NCBI GenBank assembly: GCA_011050685.1
Contig: DRFF01000020.1
Coordinates: 1 to 64,000, forward strand
Direction: 5' to 3'
From: Aurantimonas coralicida
GTDB lineage: Bacteria; Pseudomonadota; Alphaproteobacteria; Rhizobiales; Rhizobiaceae
Length of the DNA stretch: 64,000 bases
Positions 35,087-43,630 of this stretch are shown piece after piece. Position 1 is the first letter of the stretch. Every line of letters starts with the position of its first letter. The notes below the pieces were generated by a model that saw only the letters and a program-made list of their open reading frames with translations, did not search any database and had not been told where the DNA came from. A program made the translations under genes and the position numbers.

Positions 35087-36271
35087 ATGAATAACGGACA
35101 ATCGGTCGTCATCGTCGGGGCCGCGCGCACGCCGGTCGGCTCGTTCAACGGCGCCTTCGCGACCGTGCCCGCCCACGAGCTGGGCGCCGCCGTGATCCGC
35201 GAGGCGCTCTCGCGGGCCAAGGTCGACGCAGGCGAGGTCGACGAGGTCATCATGGGCCAGATCCTGACCGCCGGCGAGGGTCAGAACCCGGCCCGCCAGG
35301 CGGCGATGCTGGCGGGCTGTCCGAAGGAAACCACCGCCTGGGCGCTGAACCAGCTTTGCGGCTCAGGACTGCGCACCGTCGCCATCGGCATGCAGCAGAT
35401 CGCTTGCGGCGACGCCAAGGTGATCGTCGCCGGCGGCCAGGAGTCGATGTCGATGGCGCCGCACGCCGCGCATCTGCGCTCCGGCCAGAAGATGGGCGAC
35501 CTCAAGCTGATCGACACCATGCTGAAGGACGGGCTGCTCGACGCCTTCAACGGCTATCACATGGGCACCACCGCCGAGAACGTTTCGCGCCAGTGGCAGA
35601 TCACCCGCGAGATGCAGGACGAATTCGCGGTGAAGTCGCAGAACAAGGCCGAGGCCGCCCAGAAGGCCGGTCGGTTCAAGGACGAGATCGCGCCCTTTAC
35701 GGTGAAGGGCCGCAAGGGCGACACGATCGTCGAGGACGACGAGTACATCAAGCATGGCACCACGCTCGACAAGGTGCAGAAGCTGCGCCCCGCCTTCGAC
35801 AAGGAGGGCTCGGTCACGGCGGCCAACGCCTCCGGTATCAATGACGGCGCCGCGGTGACGGTGCTGATGAGCGAGGCCGAGGCTGAGCGGCGCGGGCTCA
35901 CCCCGCTGGTGCGGATCGTCTCCTGGGCGACCGCCGGCGTCGACCCGTCGATCATGGGCACCGGCCCGATCCCGGCCTCGCGCAAGGCGCTGGAAAAGGC
36001 CGGCTGGAGCGTCGAGGATCTCGACCTCGTCGAGGCCAACGAGGCCTTCGCGGCGCAGGCCTGCGCGGTCAACAAGGATCTCGGCTGGAACCCGGACATC
36101 GTCAATGTGAACGGTGGAGCGATCGCCATCGGCCATCCGATCGGCGCGTCGGGCAACCGGGTCCTCAACACGCTGATCCACGAGATGATGCGCCGCGACG
36201 CCAAGAAGGGCCTCGCCACGCTCTGCATCGGCGGCGGCATGGGCGTCGCCATGTGCTTCGAGCGAATGTAG
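35087..36271 (+). CDS. phaA: Acetyl-CoA acetyltransferase (beta-ketothiolase)
   Basis: This 394-residue thiolase joins two acetyl-CoA molecules to acetoacetyl-CoA, the first step of polyhydroxybutyrate synthesis. The acyl-carrying Cys91 lies in NQLCGSGLRT, the His of the active site in AIGHPIGASG near residue 350, and the second Cys380 in LCIGGGMG. EANEAFAAQ and GGQESMS are also in place. Its length and motifs match biosynthetic PhaA. It is followed by phaB after 80 bases that hold a hairpin. phaC is not in the window, so polymerase must be encoded elsewhere. Confidence 0.97.
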   Translation: MNNGQSVVIVGAARTPVGSFNGAFATVPAHELGAAVIREALSRAKVDAGEVDEVIMGQILTAGEGQNPARQAAMLAGCPKETTAWALNQLCGSGLRTVAIGMQQIACGDAKVIVAGGQESMSMAPHAAHLRSGQKMGDLKLIDTMLKDGLLDAFNGYHMGTTAENVSRQWQITREMQDEFAVKSQNKAEAAQKAGRFKDEIAPFTVKGRKGDTIVEDDEYIKHGTTLDKVQKLRPAFDKEGSVTAANASGINDGAAVTVLMSEAEAERRGLTPLVRIVSWATAGVDPSIMGTGPIPASRKALEKAGWSVEDLDLVEANEAFAAQACAVNKDLGWNPDIVNVNGGAIAIGHPIGASGNRVLNTLIHEMMRRDAKKGLATLCIGGGMGVAMCFERM

Positions 36272-36292
36272 AACGACGATAGTAACAGCCGG

Positions 36293-36314
36293 CGGGCGGA
36301 TGGAGGTCCGCCCG
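36293..36314 (+). other. Intercistronic hairpin between phaA and phaB
   Basis: CGGGCGGA, loop TGGAGG, TCCGCCCG, then TTTG. The stem is strong but the T-run is only three bases, so it would act as a partial terminator or an RNA-stability element that adjusts the phaA:phaB ratio. Confidence 0.5.
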
Positions 36315-36351
36315 TTTGATGCCGGCATAAACACGCAACGGGAGGAAACAC

Positions 36352-37077
36352 ATGGGCAAAGTAGCCATCGTGACGGGAGGCTCGCGCGGCATCGGCGCGG
36401 CGATCTCCAAGGCGTTGAAGGCGGCCGGTCATACGGTGGTCGCCACCTATGCCGGCAATGACGAGAAGGCGAACGCCTTCAAGGACGACACCGGCATCCC
36501 GGTCTATAAATGGGACGTGTCGTCCTTCGAGGCGTGCTCCGAAGGGATCGCCAAGGTCGAGGCCGAACACGGCCCGGTCGAGATCCTGGTCAACAATGCC
36601 GGTATCACCAACGACGCCATGTTCCACAAGATGACGCCGGAGCACTGGCAGGCGGTCATCGGCACCAATCTGTCCGGCCTGTTCAACATGACCCGCCCGG
36701 TCTGGGAGGGCATGCGCGAGCGCAATTTCGGCCGGATCATCAACATTTCGTCGATCAACGGCCAGAAGGGCCAGGCGGGCCAGGCCAACTACTCCGCCGC
36801 CAAGGCCGGCGACGTCGGCTTTACCAAGGCGCTGGCGCTGGAAGGCGCCAAGAAGGGCATTACGGTCAACGCGATCTGTCCCGGCTACATCAACACCGAC
36901 ATGATGGCGACGATCTCCGACGACGTCATGCAAAAGCACATCCTGCCGCAGATCCCGGTCGGACGGCTGGGCGAGGCGGACGAAATCGCCCGCTGCGTGG
37001 TGTTCCTCGCCTCCGACGACGCCGGCTTCATCACCGGCTCGACGCTGTCGGCCAATGGCGGCCAGTATATGGATTGA
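36352..37077 (+). CDS. phaB: Acetoacetyl-CoA reductase
   Basis: This 241-residue short-chain dehydrogenase reduces acetoacetyl-CoA to (R)-3-hydroxybutyryl-CoA with NADPH. The cofactor loop is VTGGSRGIGAAIS at residues 7-19, the NNAG motif is at about residue 82, the catalytic Ser is in INISSINGQKGQAGQANYSAAKAG, and the Tyr-x3-Lys pair lies in NYSAAKAG. GFITGSTLSANGGQYMD at the end is diagnostic for PhaB. A GGAGG stretch precedes the ATG. It probably shares the phaA promoter. No phasin gene is seen in this window. Confidence 0.96.
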   Translation: MGKVAIVTGGSRGIGAAISKALKAAGHTVVATYAGNDEKANAFKDDTGIPVYKWDVSSFEACSEGIAKVEAEHGPVEILVNNAGITNDAMFHKMTPEHWQAVIGTNLSGLFNMTRPVWEGMRERNFGRIINISSINGQKGQAGQANYSAAKAGDVGFTKALALEGAKKGITVNAICPGYINTDMMATISDDVMQKHILPQIPVGRLGEADEIARCVVFLASDDAGFITGSTLSANGGQYMD

Positions 37078-37119
37078 GTTCGGTCCGGGGCGGCTGACAA
37101 TCCACCGCCCCGCTGCCCG

Positions 37120-38211
37120 TCAGCCGACTGGCAGCATCCGTCGCTCCGCGTCCGACACGAAACAGAGATCGAGCAGCTTCTGGACCTCGGCGGCACGGCG
37201 GAAATCCGGCTCGCCATTGACCCCCGACAAGAGCGCGATGACGAACCGGTCGGCGTTGCGTGGTGTCGGCGGACATTCGAGCGGCTTCCAGGTCTGGGTC
37301 TCGATATCCGATCCGAGACAGACCCGCAGCATCGAATCGGTCTGGTTCGCCCAGATCTTGAGGGCGCCCTTGTCGCCGTGGATGGTCAGGTCGAGGTCAT
37401 TGGCCCGACCGGTGGCGTAGCGGCTCATATGGACGACGCCGAGCGCGCCGTTCGAAAACTCCACCGTCATCGCGCAGGAATCGTTGGCATCGAGCTTGTA
37501 GGCGCCGATGGCCCCGCCCTCGGCCTTGTCGAAGGTCTTCAGCCTTGCCTGCAAGGCGACGATGTCGAGGCCGGTGCCATAGGTGGCGAAGTCGAGGATG
37601 TGGATGCCGATGTCGCCGAGCACGCCCTTGGAGCCGTGCGCCGTCGAGAGGCGCCACAGCCATCGCTCGTCGATGCGCCAGTCGCCCCAATGCTGACCGG
37701 TCAGCCAGCTCTGCAGATAACTCGCCTCGACGTGGCGGACCGTGCCGATTTCGCCCGCTTCGATCATCCGCCGCGCCATCTGGATACCGTGGGCGTTGCG
37801 GTAGGTGAGGTTGACCATGTTGATCAGCCCCGCCCGCTCGGCCGCCTCAGCCATCTCGAAGGCGTCGTCGGCGTTGACGGCCAGCGGCTTTTCGCAAAAG
37901 ACCGCCTTGCCCGCCGCCAGAATTTCCAGCGTCGTCGGCTTGTGGACGTTATCGGGCGTCGAGTTGACTACGGCATCGAACTCACCCCATTGGAGCGCGG
38001 CGCCGAGGCTGTCGAAGGATTTCGGGATGGCGTGCATGTCGGCGAAGGCGCGGGCCCGTTCGCCATTGGTGTCGCAGGCCGCCACGATCCGGCAACCGGG
38101 AATCGACAGGAAATGTTCGGCATGGCGATGCGAGATGCCGCCAGTGCCGAGGATCATGATGCGCTTTTCGCCGGCGGCGGCCCCGGTCTCGCCGTCTCCT
38201 CCGCCGCTCAT
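37120..38211 (-). CDS. thuB: Gfo/Idh/MocA oxidoreductase, ThuB-like
   Basis: This 363-residue NAD(P)-dependent sugar dehydrogenase begins with a Rossmann motif ([17 protein letters not shown]) and has the family signature [20 protein letters not shown], with the Glu-Lys-Pro of this group. [19 protein letters not shown] matches the substrate-binding region. Its ATG overlaps the ThuA-like gene by 4 bases. In Sinorhizobium ThuA and ThuB act together in trehalose catabolism through 3-keto-trehalose. Given this pairing and the trehalose genes that follow, I infer the same role. Gfo/Idh/MocA members are diverse, so substrate is not proved. Confidence 0.85.
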   Translation of the reverse strand: MSGGGDGETGAAAGEKRIMILGTGGISHRHAEHFLSIPGCRIVAACDTNGERARAFADMHAIPKSFDSLGAALQWGEFDAVVNSTPDNVHKPTTLEILAAGKAVFCEKPLAVNADDAFEMAEAAERAGLINMVNLTYRNAHGIQMARRMIEAGEIGTVRHVEASYLQSWLTGQHWGDWRIDERWLWRLSTAHGSKGVLGDIGIHILDFATYGTGLDIVALQARLKTFDKAEGGAIGAYKLDANDSCAMTVEFSNGALGVVHMSRYATGRANDLDLTIHGDKGALKIWANQTDSMLRVCLGSDIETQTWKPLECPPTPRNADRFVIALLSGVNGEPDFRRAAEVQKLLDLCFVSDAERRMLPVG

Positions 38212-38993
38212 CGGTAGCCGGCCTCCCCGGCCTTGTGCAGCCTCGGGCCCTTGACCTCGAGTGTCTCCGGCGCCTTGTCGGCCGGCACGTTCGGTGCCGC
38301 CGCAACATCCTTCCAGGCGGGCACCGGATTGTAGGCCCAGCGCACGGCATTCTTGACGACCGTCTGGATCTCCGCATTGTGGTAGATCGGATAGGTCTCG
38401 TGGCCCGGCCGAAAATAGAAGATCTTCCCTGCCCCGCGCTGATAGGTCAGGCCGGACCGGAACACTTCGCCGCCCTCGAACCAGGAGATGAAGACCGTTT
38501 CCATCGGCTCGGGCACCAGAAACGGCTCGCCATACATTTCCGCGTTCGGCAGTTCGATCGCAGGACCGATGCCCTGGACGATCGGGTGTGAGCGGTTCAC
38601 CGCCCATAGTCGCTCCCGTTCGCCCGCCTCGCGCCAGCGCAGCGAACAGGGCGTGCCCATCAGCCGCTTGAATACCTTGGCGAAATGACCCGAATGGAGG
38701 ACGATCAGGCCCATGCCCTCATGGACGCGGGCTGCGACGCGGTCCGCGATCTCGTCCGAAACCTGCCCATGCGCCTTGTGCCCCCACCACACGAGCACGT
38801 CGGTCTCGTCGAGGCGCGCTTGCGGCAGACCATGTTCCGGCTCGTCGAGCGTCGCGGTGGAGACCGCGAAGTCCTGATCGGTCGACAGGAATGCGGCGAT
38901 CGTACCGTGGATTCCGTCCGGATAGATCTCCTTGACGACCGGGTTCTCCCGTTCGTGGATGAACTCGTTCCACACCACGGTCCGGATGGTCAT
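38208..38993 (-). CDS. thuA: ThuA-domain protein (trehalose utilisation)
   Basis: This 261-residue protein shows the ThuA fold, related to class I glutamine amidotransferases. [34 protein letters not shown], and RSHPIVQGI with [18 protein letters not shown] are recognisable. [22 protein letters not shown] near residue 210 is typical of ThuA. It starts the thuAB operon (overlap ATGA) and lies 75 bases from the 3' end of treY, on the same strand. ThuA-type proteins are reported to act with ThuB on trehalose or related disaccharides. No transporter of the thuEFGK type is near, so internal trehalose is the likely substrate. Confidence 0.88.
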   Translation of the reverse strand: MTIRTVVWNEFIHERENPVVKEIYPDGIHGTIAAFLSTDQDFAVSTATLDEPEHGLPQARLDETDVLVWWGHKAHGQVSDEIADRVAARVHEGMGLIVLHSGHFAKVFKRLMGTPCSLRWREAGERERLWAVNRSHPIVQGIGPAIELPNAEMYGEPFLVPEPMETVFISWFEGGEVFRSGLTYQRGAGKIFYFRPGHETYPIYHNAEIQTVVKNAVRWAYNPVPAWKDVAAAPNVPADKAPETLEVKGPRLHKAGEAGYR

Positions 38994-39068
38994 GGCTTCC
39001 TCCGCTCAGATATCGATCTCCGCCCGCTTAAAACGCGTCCATCTAGGCAGGCGGAACACCCCGTTTCG

Positions 39069-41774
39069 TCAGCTCGCCTCGAGAAGTGCGAAGGGCAGCT
39101 TGGCCAAAATCGCGGCAAGCGCAAGTTCGCCGGACGCTTCGACGGTCTCGCCGGTGAGGATGTTGCGCCAGGATCGAGCCGCCAGTTCCTCCGGCAAGCT
39201 GATGCGTGTGTCGCCCCAGCGCTCAGCCTGAACGTCGATGGCCTCGCGCCCGTCGAGAAGCGTCAGGCAAAGACGTGGTGCCACGGCAATCGCCGCGCCG
39301 CCGGTCTCGTCCGTCCGCGCGAAGGCGATGACGTGCCGCGCCATGTCGCCCACGACCGCCAGCGGCGCATAGCTGCCGGCGGTGAACAGCGCCGGCGTCC
39401 GGCCCCGCATCGCCAGCCCCGCGGCCGTCAACATCGCCTTGAGGCGGCCCGTGCGCCAGTCGGCCAGAGCGTCCTCAAACGCCACATCGCCAGCGATCGC
39501 CTCGCTGCGCGCGGCGAAATCGACGTCCCGCCTGTTGTCCGGATCGACGAGGGAGAAATCGTAGAATTCCGTGCCCTGGTAGATATCGGGAACGCCGGGG
39601 GCGGCGAGCTTGATCACCGTCTGCGACAGCGACGTCAGCGCTCCGGCAGCGACGAAGGGCTGCGCCGCGGCCCAGAAGTCGGCCAGGAACGAGCCCGATT
39701 TTTTCGGATCGAGCGCCGCATCGACGAAGCCGCGCAGCGCGCGCTCGTAGGGCTCGGCGGGAGAGGTCCAACTGGTCCAGCGCTTGGCCTCGCGCACGGC
39801 CTTTTCCGCGTAGGCCGCCAGACGACCGGCGATCGCCTCCCTCTGCGCCCCGTCGGTGGGGTCGAAATCGGCGGGCAATACGCCGAGCAGCGATTGGTAG
39901 AGCCCCCATTCCGTAGCGGGTTCCGGGGCCTCGACACCACCGTCGATGTCCTTGCGCCACGGCGCCATCCGTTCGGCGAATTCCGTGATGAGATCGCGCC
40001 AGTGCTCCGGCGCCTCCGACAGCGTGTAAAGCCGGGCGCGGGCGTCCTCGCCGCGTTTGGTGTCGTGGGTCGAGGTGGCGAGCAGGCCCTCGGGCTGGTC
40101 CTCTACCCGGATTTGCATGGCCGTGTGGAACGCATCCAGGTCGGCGCCGTAATGATCCGGTTCGCCGCCCACCTCGTTGAGTGCGATGAGCCGGTTGTAG
40201 CGGTAGAACGCGGTATCCTCGACGGCCTTGGCCATGACCGCGCCGGTGGTCTGCTGGAACCGCCGGGTGAAGTCCAGCGAAGCGGCGACATCGGCGCCGT
40301 CCTCGAAATCCAGCTTGAGCAGGCGGCCGATGAACTGGATCGGCTCGTCGGCCTCGACCTCGCGCCAGGTCATGGCGAGATCGACGGCATCGTCGATGAT
40401 CGCGATATCGCGCCGCGGCACACCGTCCACCGAGACATAGGTGCGATAGACCGGCAGCGCCGTTGCAACCTCGACGATGGCCCGTGCGATGGTGTCCTGG
40501 CCGAGGTCGCGGGTGGCGAGGCCCCTGCCCGCCACCGCCAAGGCGAGACCGGTCAGGTGCGACAGTTCGCCGGCGAGGTTGCGCTGGAAGATCGAGCGCT
40601 TCTGCCGGGTGATCATACCCCGTAAATCCTCGTCCTCGCCGAGGAAATCGTGATAGGCCGCCGTCATCGCCTCTTCCTGCCCGGCATCGACGTAGAGGCC
40701 CGACAGCGCGGTGATGAATTCGTAGCCGGTGGTCCCCTCGATCTCCCAGGATCGGCGCAACCGTTCGGGGCCGGTCAGGATTTTCTCGACGTGGATAGTC
40801 GGCGACCGGCGAACCGAGTGGAACGCCTGCTTCAGTTGTTCTAGGTAGCCCTTCGGGTCGGCCAGACCATCGACGTGATCGATCCGGATTCCGTCCAGCC
40901 GGCGCTCGCGGGCGAGCCGGATGACCAGTTGATGGGATTCGCGGAAGACACGCCGCGATTCCTGCCGGACACCGATCAGGTCGGCGATCTCGAAAAATCG
41001 CCGGTAGGTGAGTTTCTCGCGGGCCGTCCGCCACCAGGCGAGCCGCCAGGCCTGCGCCTCGTGCAGTTCGTGCAGGGCGTGTTGGTCGCCATTGATCGTC
41101 TCAAGCGCGTGCTTAAGGGCCTTGCTGAACCCCTTCTCGGTGAGATGTTCCGAAAAGCGCTCCGCCAGTTCCTCCGCCTCGGCCGGCGTCGAGACGGAAA
41201 AGCGTCGCACCATCCGGTCCTTTTCCGGATGATCCATCAAGCCGAAGACATGGCCGTAGGTTCTCGGATCGATCGGCAATCCATAGCCGGCGGCATCGAA
41301 GCGCAATTGAGCGTTCTCCGCGTCGAGCTCAACCGACAGATCGCCCTCGGCCAGCGCCTCGCCATAGGGCTTGCCAAGCACCGGAACGAGGATCTTTTCC
41401 GCTTCCCAGGAAATATCGAAGGTCTGGGCGTAGCGGCTTTCGGCGCCCCAGCGCAAAACGTCTTCCCACCAATAATTCTTCGGCGAGACCCCCATGTGGT
41501 TGGGAACGAAGTCGACGATCAGCGCCAGATCCGAAGCGACCAGGGCATCGCTCATGGCGGTGAAGCCACTCAGCCCGCCGAGATCGTCCTCGAAGGCGTT
41601 GTAATCGGTGACGTCGTAGCCGTGGGTCGAACCGGAAGAAGCCGCGAAGATCGGCGAGGCATAGAGATGGCTGACGCCGAGCCGCGCCATATAGGGGGCG
41701 AGATCCGCGGCCGTTTCGAACGTCGTGCCCTCGCGAAATTGCAGGCGGTAGGTGGCAACGAGAGGGCGGCTCAT
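39069..41774 (-). CDS. treY: Malto-oligosyltrehalose synthase
   Basis: TreY isomerises the reducing end of a maltodextrin to an alpha,alpha-1,1 bond, giving malto-oligosyltrehalose. The 901-residue GH13 protein opens with ATYRLQFREGTTFETAADLAPYMARLGVSHLYASPIF. Catalytic regions are IVDFVPNHMGV, GIRIDHVDGLADPKGYL with the nucleophile Asp, HVEKILTGPERL with the acid/base Glu, and STHDTKRGEDARARLYTLSE with the third acid. LPGVPDIYQG-like KLAAPGVPDIYQGTEF is near the C-terminus. It overlaps malQ by 4 bases. It works with TreZ to convert glucan into trehalose. Confidence 0.96.
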   Translation of the reverse strand: MSRPLVATYRLQFREGTTFETAADLAPYMARLGVSHLYASPIFAASSGSTHGYDVTDYNAFEDDLGGLSGFTAMSDALVASDLALIVDFVPNHMGVSPKNYWWEDVLRWGAESRYAQTFDISWEAEKILVPVLGKPYGEALAEGDLSVELDAENAQLRFDAAGYGLPIDPRTYGHVFGLMDHPEKDRMVRRFSVSTPAEAEELAERFSEHLTEKGFSKALKHALETINGDQHALHELHEAQAWRLAWWRTAREKLTYRRFFEIADLIGVRQESRRVFRESHQLVIRLARERRLDGIRIDHVDGLADPKGYLEQLKQAFHSVRRSPTIHVEKILTGPERLRRSWEIEGTTGYEFITALSGLYVDAGQEEAMTAAYHDFLGEDEDLRGMITRQKRSIFQRNLAGELSHLTGLALAVAGRGLATRDLGQDTIARAIVEVATALPVYRTYVSVDGVPRRDIAIIDDAVDLAMTWREVEADEPIQFIGRLLKLDFEDGADVAASLDFTRRFQQTTGAVMAKAVEDTAFYRYNRLIALNEVGGEPDHYGADLDAFHTAMQIRVEDQPEGLLATSTHDTKRGEDARARLYTLSEAPEHWRDLITEFAERMAPWRKDIDGGVEAPEPATEWGLYQSLLGVLPADFDPTDGAQREAIAGRLAAYAEKAVREAKRWTSWTSPAEPYERALRGFVDAALDPKKSGSFLADFWAAAQPFVAAGALTSLSQTVIKLAAPGVPDIYQGTEFYDFSLVDPDNRRDVDFAARSEAIAGDVAFEDALADWRTGRLKAMLTAAGLAMRGRTPALFTAGSYAPLAVVGDMARHVIAFARTDETGGAAIAVAPRLCLTLLDGREAIDVQAERWGDTRISLPEELAARSWRNILTGETVEASGELALAAILAKLPFALLEAS

Positions 41775-43630
41775 GAGGCGATGGGTCTTTCTTCACGCAT
41801 GGCGGCGGCAAGCGCACGGAAACGCTCGTTCCCCGGCAGGTCCTCGATCGGGACGTCCGAGCGGATACGCCAGTTCGGATATTGGTCGGTCGTACCGGGA
41901 AGATTGGGCTGGCGCTCGGCTCCGACCATGTCGTCGAGTTGCACCGTCACTAGCACGGATGGCGTGCGGGCGACGAAGCGGTGGATCGCGACGGCCAACT
42001 CGGCGGGCAATTCCGACGGCAGGTCGTCCGTCCCGGCCACCGCTGGGCGCAGATCGTCGGGGAGGATCCCCTCCTCCGCCAATGCCACCGCCAGCGCACG
42101 GCGATCATGCCGGCGGCTATCGCGGTCGCGCTCGGTCGCGGCGGCGTCCTGGGTGCCCATCTCGGCCCGCAACGCGATGTCGGCACCCTGCCACCATCCT
42201 GCGAGGGTGGCGAGATCATGGGTTGAGACGCAGGCGAGCGCGAGCTTCGGATAGGCGCTCGGCAGCAGAAACTCGGTCTCGCGGTGGCGCTCGAAATACA
42301 GCACCCGGTACGATAGAATTCGCGCCGCTTCCATATTGTGCCGGAAGCCCGGCGGCACCGTACCGAGGTCCTCGCCGATGACCAGACAGGCATTCGCCTC
42401 CGACGCCGCCGCGACCGCGTCGACCATCGCGCCGAGCGGGTAGCGCACATAGCCGCCGCCTGACGAGGGAATGCCCTCGGGAATCCACCACAGCCGCGCG
42501 AGTCCCATGACATGATCGATCCGGATCGCCCCGGCGTTGCGGGTCAGCGCCTCGAAGGAATCGCGCAGTGGCTGATAGCCGCGTTCGGCGAGGGCTTTGG
42601 GCGACAGCGGCGCCAGCCCCCAATCCTGTCCCTGGCTGTTGAACATGTCCGGCGGCGAGCCGACCCGCGCCGCGCCGATCGTCAGGGAAGGATCGGCCCA
42701 GGTCTCGGCCCCGTCGGGCGCCACGCCCACGGCCAGATCGAGATAGAGGCCGATGGGCATCCCTGCGGCAAGCGCACGCGCCTGCGCCTCGGCCAGTTGC
42801 TCCTCTGCGACATACTGCAACCAGCAGTGGAACAGGACGAGATCGGCATTATCCTCGGCAAAGCGCGCAACCTCCGCACTGTCCCGGTTCTGGAGCGCCG
42901 CCGGCCAGGAGTGCCAGCCCGCATGGGCTCCGGCCTCGACCTGCCGTTCGGAGATCGCCTCGAACAGCGCGAAGCCCGCAAGGGCCTCGTCGCCGCCGGC
43001 GCAAAAACGCTCGAACGCCTGATCCTCGCGGATGGCGTCGATCCGATCGTGGAAGATCTGCTTTAAAAGCCCGCGCTTCACCTTTCCGGCCGCCGGATAG
43101 TCGACAAGCGTCCCATCGAGACCCGCGAAAAGACTTGGCTCGGCATCCCTCAGCCGCGCGATCACCTCCGGCCCGCCCGCCAGTTGGTCGACGGCGATGT
43201 AGAGCGGATTGAGGAAGCGGCGGCTCGACGGCGAATAGGGGCTGTAACGCCCGGGATCGGCCAGGAAGAGCGCATGCAGCGGATTGACGCCGATGAAGGC
43301 CGCCCCTTCGGCGGCGGCCACTTGGGCCAGATTGGCCAAATCCTCGAAATCACCCATGCCGAGATTGCGGTGCGAACGCAGGCTGTAAAGCTGGCAGGCG
43401 ACGCCCCAGGCGCGATTTGCCGCGATCGCCTCGGGCAACGCGCAGCGCCGCGTCGGCGCGTCCTGCGCTTCGTCGAAGTCGCCGGCCTTGCCATGATCGG
43501 GATCGACGCTCAGAACGGCGAGCAGCGCCCGCTTGGCTTCGTCGGATATGACCTGGCGCTCTCCGAGTTCCGAGATATAGGCGAGTTGGATGCCATGGCT
43601 CGCGGCAAGTCTGTCGAGTTGCGCGCTCAC
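41771..43630 (-). CDS. malQ: 4-alpha-glucanotransferase (amylomaltase)
   Basis: This 619-residue GH77 enzyme transfers maltodextrin segments between chains. WGVACQLYSLRSHRNLGMGDFEDL marks the start of the barrel, followed by FIGVNPLHALF, AGAIRIDHVMGLARLWWIPEG with the nucleophile Asp, LVIGEDLGTVPPGF with the Glu, and VSTHDLATLAGWW with the third acid. It lies between treY and treZ with 4-base overlaps on both sides, so all three are probably made together. Placed there, it would lengthen short dextrins left by TreYZ and so let more glucan become trehalose. Confidence 0.96.
   Translation of the reverse strand: MSAQLDRLAASHGIQLAYISELGERQVISDEAKRALLAVLSVDPDHGKAGDFDEAQDAPTRRCALPEAIAANRAWGVACQLYSLRSHRNLGMGDFEDLANLAQVAAAEGAAFIGVNPLHALFLADPGRYSPYSPSSRRFLNPLYIAVDQLAGGPEVIARLRDAEPSLFAGLDGTLVDYPAAGKVKRGLLKQIFHDRIDAIREDQAFERFCAGGDEALAGFALFEAISERQVEAGAHAGWHSWPAALQNRDSAEVARFAEDNADLVLFHCWLQYVAEEQLAEAQARALAAGMPIGLYLDLAVGVAPDGAETWADPSLTIGAARVGSPPDMFNSQGQDWGLAPLSPKALAERGYQPLRDSFEALTRNAGAIRIDHVMGLARLWWIPEGIPSSGGGYVRYPLGAMVDAVAAASEANACLVIGEDLGTVPPGFRHNMEAARILSYRVLYFERHRETEFLLPSAYPKLALACVSTHDLATLAGWWQGADIALRAEMGTQDAAATERDRDSRRHDRRALAVALAEEGILPDDLRPAVAGTDDLPSELPAELAVAIHRFVARTPSVLVTVQLDDMVGAERQPNLPGTTDQYPNWRIRSDVPIEDLPGNERFRALAAAMREERPIAS

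Noticed and set aside
37120-38607. Longer 495-residue version of the thuB-like gene
   Set aside because: The first 130 residues are a frame-shifted reading of thuA. The Rossmann fold begins just after the ATG at 38211, which overlaps the thuA stop.
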